64,000 bases of DNA from Amborella trichopoda (lineage: Eukaryota; Streptophyta; Magnoliopsida; Amborellales; Amborellaceae). A program made the position numbers and the translations under genes. The stretch covers positions 1,568,386-1,632,385 of the forward strand of contig NW_006497511.1 in the NCBI RefSeq assembly GCF_000471905.2. The letters are read 5' to 3'. How positions within the stretch are numbered: position 1 is the stretch's first letter; every line of letters begins with the position of its first letter. This document shows, in pieces, positions 11,688-22,400 of the stretch. Below the pieces are notes generated by a model. That model was given only the letters and a program-made list of their open reading frames with translations, was not told where the DNA came from and did no database searches.

Positions 11688-13386
11688 CTCTTGCTTAGGA
11701 GCTCTCCTGCTCAGCACATTATGGAGCTTTGGGAGAAAATGCTGGGGCATGCATTCTCTTCCTCACTAGAGCTTGTGTTGTGTTTTTAGACATGTAGATA
11801 ACTGATAACTTTTGGTTTCCTTCAAAAACAAACTGATAAAAACAAACTGATAACTTGTGGTTCTTAGGAATTTCTTTTTGAAAGCCCACTCCTTCCTCTT
11901 TGAAACACGGTTTTACTTTCAAAAATAATCTTTTACCGTTAGGGGAAAAAAGGAAAAAGCTTCCATTTTAGAGAATATTGATGTCATTATTTTATTTTAA
12001 AAGAAGGCTTGTGGCCCTTAGCCTTCTACATTAAGATCAACTGGTCAAGGACCCCTGATCTGGCAAAAATGGGTATTGGGTGTGATTGTGCCCTCATTTG
12101 AACACAGGCTTTATTTTATTAATATGGGGAACAGACTTCGATTTTCTCACCCTCATTTGATTAGGAGCTGGGGGTTACACAATCATTACATATATTGTCA
12201 GTAGGGACAATTGATTAAAATATCGATGACTTGGGCTTAGACTCACTTGAGTCACTTGGACCTGGCAGGGTGTCAGGTCCTGATGAAAAACAATGACACT
12301 TAGGCGAGTCTTATTGAGTCTTTAGATGCTCTGTGTATTTTTCACATGAACTCCAGTGAGTTGGCGGGTGACTCAGGCTTGACACCTTGGCAAGTCTAAG
12401 CCTGAGTTCGGGCTTTTAATCGGTATGGACTATGAAGGCCTCCTCAAAGTGCACTGATGGAGTGCAAGGCCTTACTTATTAGTCCAAAATCTTTAGAATC
12501 ATTGAGAAAGGGGGGCCGAAACGCCTATCGGAATTAATAAATGTGGAATTGGAGAATGAAACAGAAAATAAGAGTTGAAATATTAAAATCATTTTTGGCA
12601 TACAAGCATTATTATATATCCACACATTCATCTATTTTGTTGCATTGTTTTCCTCTCAGCACTGTCGTTTGTGAACCTTCTAAAGGCTAATGCTTCTAGC
12701 TTTCGTTTCCTTTCATGCTCCCACTTGCCCTATGTGTAGCCCTAAATTAAAAACCTTTTTTTAACTCATGCAAGATCCTAAAAACGGCGTCCATTGATGA
12801 CCTAGGCATCCTAACCGAGCTCCTACTCTTGTTCCTTGCCTTGAGAAATACTTACCCCCATGGTAACGTACCATATGTTTAGACCATACTATTATTTAGT
12901 GCACTTACCTGGAATACCCAGTGCAATTCCTTTAACCTTCTATAGATGTGCAAGAAGGCTGGGCCTGGGCCTGGGCCTGGGCCTGGCCAAAGCCGACCCT
13001 GGCCTGTTCCTGTGCCCAAAGTGTCCTGACCAGATCTCTGGGTAGGCCTAGAACTAGTGAGTCTGGTCTGGGCTCATTTAGAAAGGTGGTAACCTGACGC
13101 GACCTGGCCTGGTCAGGATCACAAAATTTGGAGTATTTTCGCTATAAAAAGACCTTTTTCTATGTTACAATTTTACTTTGGCTTTTGAAAGCAGGTCGCG
13201 TACGATATATAATATGCAAACATGTCATCCACTCTTTATTCTCAATGATGGATGGCAGAGATTAACCGTTGCTAGCAATTGAATATATTACTTGGCTTGT
13301 GATGATTCATGAACAATCTTAGTGTGCGTTATTATTTTTGTTTATTTTGAGTGTGGAAAGATGCCAAGTATTCTGTCAAAATAAGC

Positions 13387-13388
<2 letters not shown>
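11688..13388. other. No gene seen; GGGCCT microsatellite
   Basis: This is intergenic-looking DNA. A (GGGCCT)n run of about five units lies at 12959-12987, followed by further GCCTGG variants to about 13120. A repeated GACTCACTTGAGTC-like text is found at about 12230-12400. Short open frames are not recognisable. Confidence 0.5.

Positions 13389-13432
<44 letters not shown>
13389..13432 (+). repeat. (GA)n microsatellite at gap edge
   Basis: An uninterrupted GA dinucleotide run abuts the N gap. The other side of the gap begins with (TC)n, so the dinucleotide changes strand across the gap. Confidence 0.95.
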
Positions 13433-14304
13433 NNNNNNNNNNNNNNNNNNNNNNNNNNNNNNNNNNNNNNNNNNNNNNNNNNNNNNNNNNNNNNNNNNNN
13501 NNNNNNNNNNNNNNNNNNNNNNNNNNNNNNNNNNNNNNNNNNNNNNNNNNNNNNNNNNNNNNNNNNNNNNNNNNNNNNNNNNNNNNNNNNNNNNNNNNNN
13601 NNNNNNNNNNNNNNNNNNNNNNNNNNNNNNNNNNNNNNNNNNNNNNNNNNNNNNNNNNNNNNNNNNNNNNNNNNNNNNNNNNNNNNNNNNNNNNNNNNNN
13701 NNNNNNNNNNNNNNNNNNNNNNNNNNNNNNNNNNNNNNNNNNNNNNNNNNNNNNNNNNNNNNNNNNNNNNNNNNNNNNNNNNNNNNNNNNNNNNNNNNNN
13801 NNNNNNNNNNNNNNNNNNNNNNNNNNNNNNNNNNNNNNNNNNNNNNNNNNNNNNNNNNNNNNNNNNNNNNNNNNNNNNNNNNNNNNNNNNNNNNNNNNNN
13901 NNNNNNNNNNNNNNNNNNNNNNNNNNNNNNNNNNNNNNNNNNNNNNNNNNNNNNNNNNNNNNNNNNNNNNNNNNNNNNNNNNNNNNNNNNNNNNNNNNNN
14001 NNNNNNNNNNNNNNNNNNNNNNNNNNNNNNNNNNNNNNNNNNNNNNNNNNNNNNNNNNNNNNNNNNNNNNNNNNNNNNNNNNNNNNNNNNNNNNNNNNNN
14101 NNNNNNNNNNNNNNNNNNNNNNNNNNNNNNNNNNNNNNNNNNNNNNNNNNNNNNNNNNNNNNNNNNNNNNNNNNNNNNNNNNNNNNNNNNNNNNNNNNNN
14201 NNNNNNNNNNNNNNNNNNNNNNNNNNNNNNNNNNNNNNNNNNNNNNNNNNNNNNNNNNNNNNNNNNNNNNNNNNNNNNNNNNNNNNNNNNNNNNNNNNNN
14301 NNNN
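13433..14304. other. Assembly gap (872 N)
   Basis: Unknown bases. Open frames drawn through the gap are artefacts of N translation. Confidence 1.
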
Positions 14305-16160
14305 TCTACTCTCTCTCTCTCATCTTGTATATTATATACTCGCCCTCTTTGGGCCATTTATTCATTATAATGAATGAATAATCTAGCTAACCATATGATA
14401 TGATAACTATTGAAGGGGAAAACAAAATGTTCAAGGAGAGGGAGAGAAAGTAGCATATTATCAGAGAGTTCTCCTCATAGAGGCCGATAAAATGCCAAGG
14501 GAGAGAGACATCTAAACAATAGGGCTCCTATTTTTTTTTTTTTTAATAACTTAAGTATTATCAAGTGAGCTTGCTATTATTTGAGATACAAATTTCTAGG
14601 TTTGAAGGTGACAATCTACTATGTGAGGGCTAGTAGTAGTTTATTATGTATGAAAATGATGCAAGGTTTGAGTGTGTTTGTCATGAATCAGAGAGTGAGG
14701 GGGAGAGAGTGAGAGATTGTCCTATGAAAAAAAGAGAGACTGTCCTCTGTGTGTGAGAGAGAGAGAGATCTAACGTAAGAGAAAAGAATATTGGGTTTTA
14801 GATTGTATAAGTAGATAAGGTTTTAAACTAAAACTTTTAGTCCCACATTAGTTAAGTAAGGGATTGGGGTGGGTGGGTGGGTGATGGCATAGTTGTTGGA
14901 ACTTGGAAGTGGGAGTAGGCGTGGGAGCAAGGGTTTGTCGGCTGGAAGAAGCTCCATAGTTTGGGAGAGTATAGGAGTGCCCTTACAATAAATATAAAAA
15001 ATATGATATTTAAAAATTAAAATATGAACATTTTTTTATTAATTATAGTTAGATTCTCAATGGACATGTTAGGTATAGGTTTATTCTACTTACAAGTATT
15101 TATAGTAGTCAGGTCTTATCATGTAAAGTCCTGCATAGCTGTACACCATAGTTATTTATTTGATTATTATATTCTAAAATTTAATAAAAGATAACATTTT
15201 CAAAAAAAATAAAATAATGAAAGATCAAAGATATTAGTGGATTTTGGCAGAAATAGGTTCTGCCCTTTCTTCCCCTATATGTTCATTATTTATGAAAACC
15301 AAAACTATAACATAGATCATAATATCGAGTGAGATAATTGGACCCACCATCCCTCCTTTAATGCAATTATGGAACAATTGCATTTAGGACTATCGTTTTG
15401 TTTTTTAATTAATCTGGATAAAAGCATCTTTTTCCCCTTAAAAAATATATTGTACAAGGACTTTCATCAATATTTCTTCCCTTTTTTTTGGGTGGCATGC
15501 ATCAAAGACTTTCCTTTTTCTAATAATATGGATTAAAGCATCTCTTTTCCCTTTGGAGAATATATAGAAGATGATTTTTACACCATAATTATTATTATCT
15601 TTGATTGATATGCATTCGAAGAGTTGTTTCCTTATAAGATGTGAATTATATTGGCTAATCCCTAGGGATAGGGGTCTTGTTACCCACATATGTGAGTGAC
15701 ATCCACCCAAGATCCCACTCTGGGTGCGTGGGATCACCATCAAGTTTGGAAATCCTGATAAATAAAGGTGAGACTATAAATGTGTTTGTGTGTGAATCCA
15801 CCCTTCTTGAAACCTAGTAGGCTAGACAACTCCCCTACATATCCATCCCGATTACCCCTACGAACTGGAACCCTAGGTTTTCTCTAATTCAACTTGCCCT
15901 TCTTACCACCTTCAATCCACACCGAACTAAGAAATTTCAGCAATCTTTAATCCCTTTGAGAACCTTAAAGCCATAATAAACCTTCACTGTAACCCCAGTT
16001 TGATTTCATGTAGACCTATTTTCTAATTCTACCCTAACTAATAGAACTTTTTAAGGCCCAAAATCCTGCTGTCCTAATCTTTGTAGGAACCTTAAACCCT
16101 TTAAAATTCCTAACCCTAACCTAATTAGAATTCCCAATTGTACATAAACCTTTTCTTTCT
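14305..16160. other. No gene seen; AT-rich, possible decayed LTR
   Basis: GA/CT-rich at the left (14305-14770), then AT-rich. The part 15770-16160 has the T-poor, CCCTAACC-containing look of a plant LTR or 5' leader and lies upstream of a gypsy relic, but I could not find matching ends. No coding frame is supported. Confidence 0.4.
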
Positions 16161-16979
16161 ATGCGCCCACTTAAGGTGTCACACTCATATAAGAGCCAAG
16201 CTCCAATTGTTCAGCATCAAGCCCCATCCCTACCCATATTTAAGCAAAAATCTCCTAGCGCTTCTGAGGGACATGATACTGAAGGAAGAGGCATTGTAAG
16301 TGACAACGCTACCAAAGGCAACAATCCCTTCAATTGCTTTACTTGTAGCTGGGTCATGTTGCTTTTTATTTTTTCCAGTCAGGGCATTAAACTTGGTATA
16401 AGATGCATCCATAGCGAATGATAATCACTTACGAGAAAAAAGAATCATTGAGCATGTGAGAGGTAAAGTCCTTGCAGTCCAATCCTCTCGTCAGAAAAAT
16501 GATCCTGGGGATTGCCGAAAAACTAATGTCTTTCGGACATGAGTCAAGTGTGAACAAAAGATAACCACCTCCTGAATGATGGGGGAAGCATTACCAACTT
16601 CGTCTTCTAGAGCTGGTTGACAAGTTAAATTTTAAGATAGAAAGGCATCCATAACCATGTAAGGTTGTCTTGGAGAAAAGGATACCACCTTTCATGTTAC
16701 CACCCAATGTCTTATAGCACTCTGGATGAGTGGTTCCAAGATGAGATTAGATTTGGTGCGATGTCATTCCCTAGACTGATAGTCATATCATATTGGGATA
16801 ACCGTGTTCTTTGGATAATATAGTGAAGCATGATCATGGGGCTGACACCTTCTCTGTCAAGGATAAAAACATTATTTTGAAACCTTTGGGATAGACAGAG
16901 CCAAGCCAGATCTTTCCTGGAAGCAAGTCAAGTACACTAAGCAAGTGAAGCTTTTGTTGAAAGAGAAGTCAAGCCAACC

Positions 16980-17545
16980 GGCAACCGGCTAAACGAATAT
17001 CCTCATAGGTCCAAAATATTCTCTGAGATTCTCAAGTTTTATCCTAGATGAGCTCCCTAACAAGTTGCCATCCATGAGAGATGTTCAACTTGCTGCATGA
17101 GTCCCATATGGCATGCTGAGCTTTGTTGGCAAGTTGACAAGTTGCTGGCCCATGGATTTATTTGTGAGAGCATGGGCATGTATGCAGTATGTGTACTTCT
17201 TACTCCTAAGAAAGGCGGCACATGGCATATGTGCATAAACATTAATATTGGAAAACAAAATGAAGTGGATGTATTCCTCTTGATTCCTCTGTTGAAATAT
17301 TTTCATCCTTTTCCTGATGTGTTCTTAAAAGAGTTAATACGCTAAGAGTTAATATGCTTGTCGAATGAGGGACATCCAACTTGAGGAGTACCAAAGAAAA
17401 CGATTGGAGAGTGGATATAAAGTAGGAGCGATTGAAGCTCTTGCTAAAGCTTGAGGATGAGTTTTCTCCGTCTGGGAGAGAATGTTCATGCGGGGTGGTC
17501 CAAATTTGAAATTGAAGATCTCTTCATTATTTACAAACCTATATG
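16980..17545 (+). pseudogene. Ty3/gypsy pol remnant, internally deleted
   Basis: About 17040-17090 reads LDELPNKLPSMRDVQ, the conserved text just before the reverse transcriptase of plant gypsy elements. After a frameshift, 17125-17345 reads WQVDKLLAHGFICES followed by TPKKGGTWHMC, the start of the gypsy RT domain (family consensus has VPKKDGTWRMC). The domain breaks off after about 75 codons. Near 17450-17490 a LEDEFSPSGREC stretch resembles text at the end of gypsy pol. The RT core, RNase H and integrase are missing. The element lies in the same orientation as, and upstream of, the UPL3-like gene. Adjacent sequence 16161-16980 may belong to it but is too decayed to assign. Confidence 0.65.
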
Positions 17546-17629
17546 GTTTTTCATAATTTGGATGTTTCATCTTCCAGTGGCGGTTGAAAGCCTGCTGAGA
17601 AATTTACGGGGACACAATTTACTTTCTTA

Positions 17630-18478
17630 GTGCTAGTTTGGATGTGTTCTGATTTGAGATTTTTATTTTATTTTATTATTATTATTTTTTTAACTTAGAA
17701 GAAAGAAACACTCCCATTCTATATGGTTTGGCAGTTTGGTTGTCCCAGTGTATTTTTCTTCCACATTGGAAAAACTTCCTCTTCAAGCCTAAAAATCTCA
17801 TTAAAAAAAAAATCAACTTTAAGTTGAACTTTTCTGAACGGTAAGATATTTTGCTTAAAAAGGACAGGGCCTTTTCCCACATGTCCCACTTCCTCCCTCC
17901 TCTTCTGACGTGTCCCAACCTTCCTCTTTGCAACTCTCAAAAGTATCATCTCACGTAGCTCCACCTCTTGGCATGGGTACACCCATCTCTCTCTCGCCCT
18001 CCCTAACCCCCAATCCACCCTGCTCAAAATGTGTCCAAAACCCCAAGCTTGATCCAGTTCCTCAAATCCAAATTTTTCCTGTATGCCATCAATGGCTTGC
18101 AATCAACAAAGGAGCCAGCCATGGAAGCAGAAACTCCTCAAAATCCTACAGAAAAGCCTCCAAAGACCCCTAGTTTGGAAAAGTTGGATTATTGACAATA
18201 TGATTTGAGATGAATTTCATAGTGATGCTATATGATTTGAGTTGAGTTCCATAGCACAAATTGTAATTTTTTTTTAATGATAAACAAGAAAGAAATCTAC
18301 CAAGTCAAAGTTCATTATAAAGCAGAACATCTAGCAAGTCTACTTCAATATTTTCACAGACATCCAAACAATCTACGAGCATAATGAAATAAAATGACAA
18401 TATTTTTCAATTCAGGGTTGAAAAGGGTCCAATTGTTTTCCATGTGAATGTCTGTTTATTTGACATCCAAACTGGCCA
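17630..18478. mobile_element. Possible MITE with TTA target-site duplication
   Basis: Left end GTGCTAGTTTGGATGT and right end ACATCCAAACTGGCCA are imperfect inverted repeats (about 13 of 16 positions), flanked by TTA at 17627-17629 and 18479-18481. TWA target sites and a GTTTGG-containing terminus fit Tourist/PIF-Harbinger-type elements. A second TAGTTTGG start at about 18171 suggests a nested or composite structure. The evidence rests on short ends only. Confidence 0.4.
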
Positions 18479-18857
18479 TTAGTTTGTAAGAATTTCTAAG
18501 CTTTAGTTTTGGGTTTAGAGATCATACCATCTTTAAGATTGCTGGTAGAGGTATCCTGATTCTGTGTTATGTGTGGAGCTTAAGCATCTTTTGATGAAAA
18601 GGAATCCTTTGTTAGTGCTGATGTCTGGTGGTGCCTGGTCATTACTAGGAGAGTTGAAAGAATTGGAGTTACATTTTAATCACTCTTGGTGTATTGTTGC
18701 TGTTTCGCATTGTCGATGTCTTCTTTTTTGCCTTATCTTGTCGAGAGACCTCTTAAATTGCTGTTAGTTATTTTTGTTTTTTAATCAGTAGTTGCTTGGC
18801 AGCTTTTGCATGAGAATTTACTTGTGTGCCAACTGCATGTTATTATTGGCAATTATT

Positions 18858-19117
18858 TTTTTTGATAAATCATGTCAATGATAGTAGTGTGATTGGGCTA
18901 AAATATTGTTTCTAGAATATTTCTCTTGGATGCTAGATTCTGATCTTCACCATGTAATTGAGGCAAGCATATGCACATGCGTGTATGTTTTTTGATAAAT
19001 CATGTCAGTGATAGTAATGTGATTGGGCTAAAATGTTGTTTCTAGAATATTTCTCTTGCATGCTAGATACTGATCTCCACCTTGTAATTGAGGCAAGCAT
19101 ATGCACATGCATGTATG
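18858..19117. repeat. Tandem duplication, unit 130 bp, in the intron before the first visible UPL3 exon
   Basis: Copies 18858-18987 and 18988-19117 are about 93 percent identical by eye. Both begin TTTGATAAATCATGTCA and end near AAGCATATGCACATGC. The second copy ends about 80 bp before the splice acceptor at 19194-19195. No coding potential. Confidence 0.85.
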
Positions 19118-19195
19118 CGTGTGCTTGTTTTCCAAACCAATCCAATTAGAAGAATTTGTGATTGACTTATCTCTTATATTTTGTTCCATGACTAG

Positions 19196-19438
19196 ATTCT
19201 TGAGATTGTGAATCTTGCAAATGAGCTTCTTCCTCCACTCCCACAAGGTACAATTTCCCTCCCAACCTGCTCTAATACCCCTGGAAGAGGATCAGTTGGA
19301 AAACGCTCAAGCAGTTCTGGAAAGCAAGAAGATGCTAATGGAGCTGTTTCTGAGGTTTCTTCCCGGGAAATGTTATTGCGTGACCAACCAGAGCTTCTTC
19401 AGCAGTTTGGGATGGATCTCCTCCCTATTCTTGTACAG
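19196..19438 (+). CDS. UPL3-like, first visible exon
   Basis: The acceptor TAG ends at 19195 and the donor GT is at 19439. The exon is phase 0 at both ends and encodes 81 residues beginning ILEIVNLANELLPPLPQG and ending DLLPILVQ, strongly conserved in UPL3. It begins inside the protein, not at a start codon; in the family about 450-550 residues precede it. Confidence 0.93.
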
Positions 19439-22400
19439 GTTAGTACTTAAATAAATTTTTTGATGTGCATTGCTTTGATGATCTTTGTCATTTCTTTCTA
19501 CTTTTTTTTCCTCTAAAAATTTCATCTTAGCTGTTTCTTTATGTTTGGTTTGTCAAAGCAGATCTATGGGTCCAGTGTCAATGGGCAAGTTCGCCACAAA
19601 TGTCTCTCTGTTATCAGCAAGTTGATGTATTTTAGCACCCCGAATATGATTCAATCTTTACTTGGGGAAACTAACATATCAAGGTGATGACCCTCGGATA
19701 AACTTAATTCAGTAAAGGATTTTTTGGTTCCTTGAATGATATAGAAGCAGGACTTCTGATCACATTGGTTGTTAATTTCTGCAGTTTCCTAGCTGGAGTT
19801 CTAGCTTGGAAAGACCCACAAGTGTTGGTTCCTACCCTTCAGATTGCGGAAATTCTCATGGAAAAGCTTCCGGATACTTTCTCTAAGATGTTTGTGAGGG
19901 AAGGCGTTGTTCATGCTGTAGATGTCCTTATATCCTCTAGCTCTTCTAGTCCTGCTCCTGCTCAAGCATCTTCTGCCGAGAAAGAAAGTGAAATTTTGCA
20001 TGGAACATCTTTGCGTTCTCGACGTTATCGGCGTCGTAGTGGAGGTTCAACCCCTGATCCCAATTCTGTGGAAGAATCAAAAGTTTCTTCTATGGGAAAT
20101 ATGGGTTCACCTCCAACTTCAGTAGAGATGGCCTCTGGTACTTCTGGTTTACGTGCAGCTGTTAGTGCTTATGCTCGAAGCTTTAAAGATAGGTACTTTC
20201 CTTCCGATCCTGGAGCTGCCGAAGTTGGAGTAACAGATGATCTTTTAAAACTGAAAGAACTATGCACGAAGCTGAATGCCGGTGTTGTGGATCTCAAGGG
20301 AAAAGGCAAAGGGAAGTCTAAGGCATCCTGGGCCTGCCTTGGCTGAAATAACTGCTAATGCTGAAGTTCAGTTGATAGCTACTGTATCTGAGATTTTTGC
20401 TGAATTATGCAAAGAGGATGGGGTGTCCACATTTGAGTTCATTGGATGTGGAGTTGTTGCAGCATTACTGAATTATCTATCCTGTGGAACCTTTTCCAAG
20501 GAGAATACAAATACCTCAGAAGCCAATTTGCTCAAGCTTCGTTCACAGGCGCTTGTGAGATTTAAGCTGTTTATTGCAATTGCCCTTCCTGCTGGTGTGG
20601 CTGGTGATAATCAATCTCCTATGTCAATCTTAGTTCAGAAACTGCAAAATGCTTTGTCTTCCTTGGAGAGGTTTCCAGTCATACTATGTCATGCATCGAG
20701 GTCTTCTGGAGGAAGTATGCGCCTCTCTTCAGGGTTAAGTGCATTGTCTCAGCCCTTTAAGTTGCGTCTGTGTAGATCACAAGGTGATAAATCTCTTCGG
20801 GATTATTCATCAAATGTTGTGCTCATTGACCCTCTGGCCAGTTTATCAGCTGTTGAAGAATTCTTGTGGCCTAGAGTTCAAAGAAGTGAGTCAGCGCAGA
20901 AGCCTACTGTGTCTTTAGGGAACTCTGAAGCTGGTTTGACCCCCAATGTTACTGGTGCTTCCTCCTTGTCAGTGTCAGCTCCTGCTGCCCCTGGTCGACA
21001 CAATTCAAGCAGGTCTAGGTCATCTGCAACAGCAGGAACTGTTGCTAAAAAGGATAACCCTGATGGGAATGCAAGCTCGTCTTCCAAAGGAAAGGGTAAA
21101 GCTGTTTTGAAATCTGTCCCGGATGTTGAAACAAGAGGACCACAAACCAGAAATGCAACACGGAGGAGAGCAGCTTCTGATAGAGACTCACAGATGAAAC
21201 TGGCAAATAATGATTCTAGCTCAGAGGTATCATCATGTTATATCATCATATATGTCTTATATGCTACAGCATGTAGATGCTCATGAAATAAGATATATCT
21301 CATATGCTACATGTTGCTCATGGCATATTTGTGAAACTAAGTTGCATAAATGCGTCGTACTTCATGTTGCTTGTACTTTTTTCAGGATGATGACTTGGAT
21401 GTTTCTCCTGTTGAGATTGATGATGCTTTAGTGATCGAGGAGGATGTTTCTGATGATGAAGATGATGATCATGAAGAGGTATGCAGAGTGACTGTTTATT
21501 CTTTGAATGCTGTCTTTGTTTTGGTTATAAGAAATTACTTCAATTTGAGCAAGTTAAAAGCAAATGAAAATCTTAGTGACAGTATCCATTTTTTGGTATA
21601 AAAATAATCTAAAATTCCTTCCCCCACGCTACAGAGCCCAAAATTTCAGTTGCTGGCTTATCTCTCCTTTATGAAACAAATGCTTCGTTTAATGATACTT
21701 TGTGGTATTGCACCTATTTATAAAATTTCCCTCTGCTACTAAAGAAGCAAGTTCCAGGAATTTTAAATTTTTATATACGAATACAGTTTTTGCATGTTTT
21801 TGTTTGGGTTTTTCATATTCCTGTAGTTTGTACCTCATCGATATTCCTTGATATTTTCCTGAGAATAAAGGAAAAAATTGGAATATCACCTAAGGAATTC
21901 CTGAGAATGAGATTCTCCCACAACTGTGAGTTGTTTTTGGGTTTAACTTGGTCAAAGCGCATGAGATTTCCTCCATATTCTAAATCAAATTGTTGTATTT
22001 ATGTGATAACTTTTGATGGGAGTATTCGATGAAAGAGATATTATTGTGGAAAACTATGCTGCTGGCAATGGATTTAGGATGTGGTCTAAAATTTGAGGAC
22101 TGTTGCTATGCTGTTCATAAACTTGTCATGTTTTGCAGGTGCTCAGAGATGACACACTTCCTGTTTGCCTACCAGAAAAGGTGCATGATGTGAAACTTGG
22201 GGATTCACCTGATGATGGAACAGTTGCTTCTGCAACAAGCGAAAGCCATTCAAATCCGTCGTCTGCTTCAAATAATAGAGCTCCAGTTAAGGGTGTGGAG
22301 TCTGCTGAGTTCAGGAGTGGGAGCTCATTTGTTTCAAGAGGGGGGATGTCCTTTGCTGCTGCTGCAATGGCTGGGCTTGCATCTGCAAGCGGTAAAGGCA

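Noticed and set aside
13332..14381. Three long open frames (339-347 codons) across 13332-14381
   Set aside because: They run through 872 N; the readable parts encode only (GA)n or (TC)n low-complexity text.
18564..18767. 67-codon frame as an upstream UPL3 exon
   Set aside because: Translation does not resemble the ARM-repeat or linker part of UPL3.
19732..19784. Start codon at 19732 as the beginning of a UPL3 gene copy
   Set aside because: These bases are intron: a clear acceptor CAG ends at 19784 and conserved text begins only at 19785.
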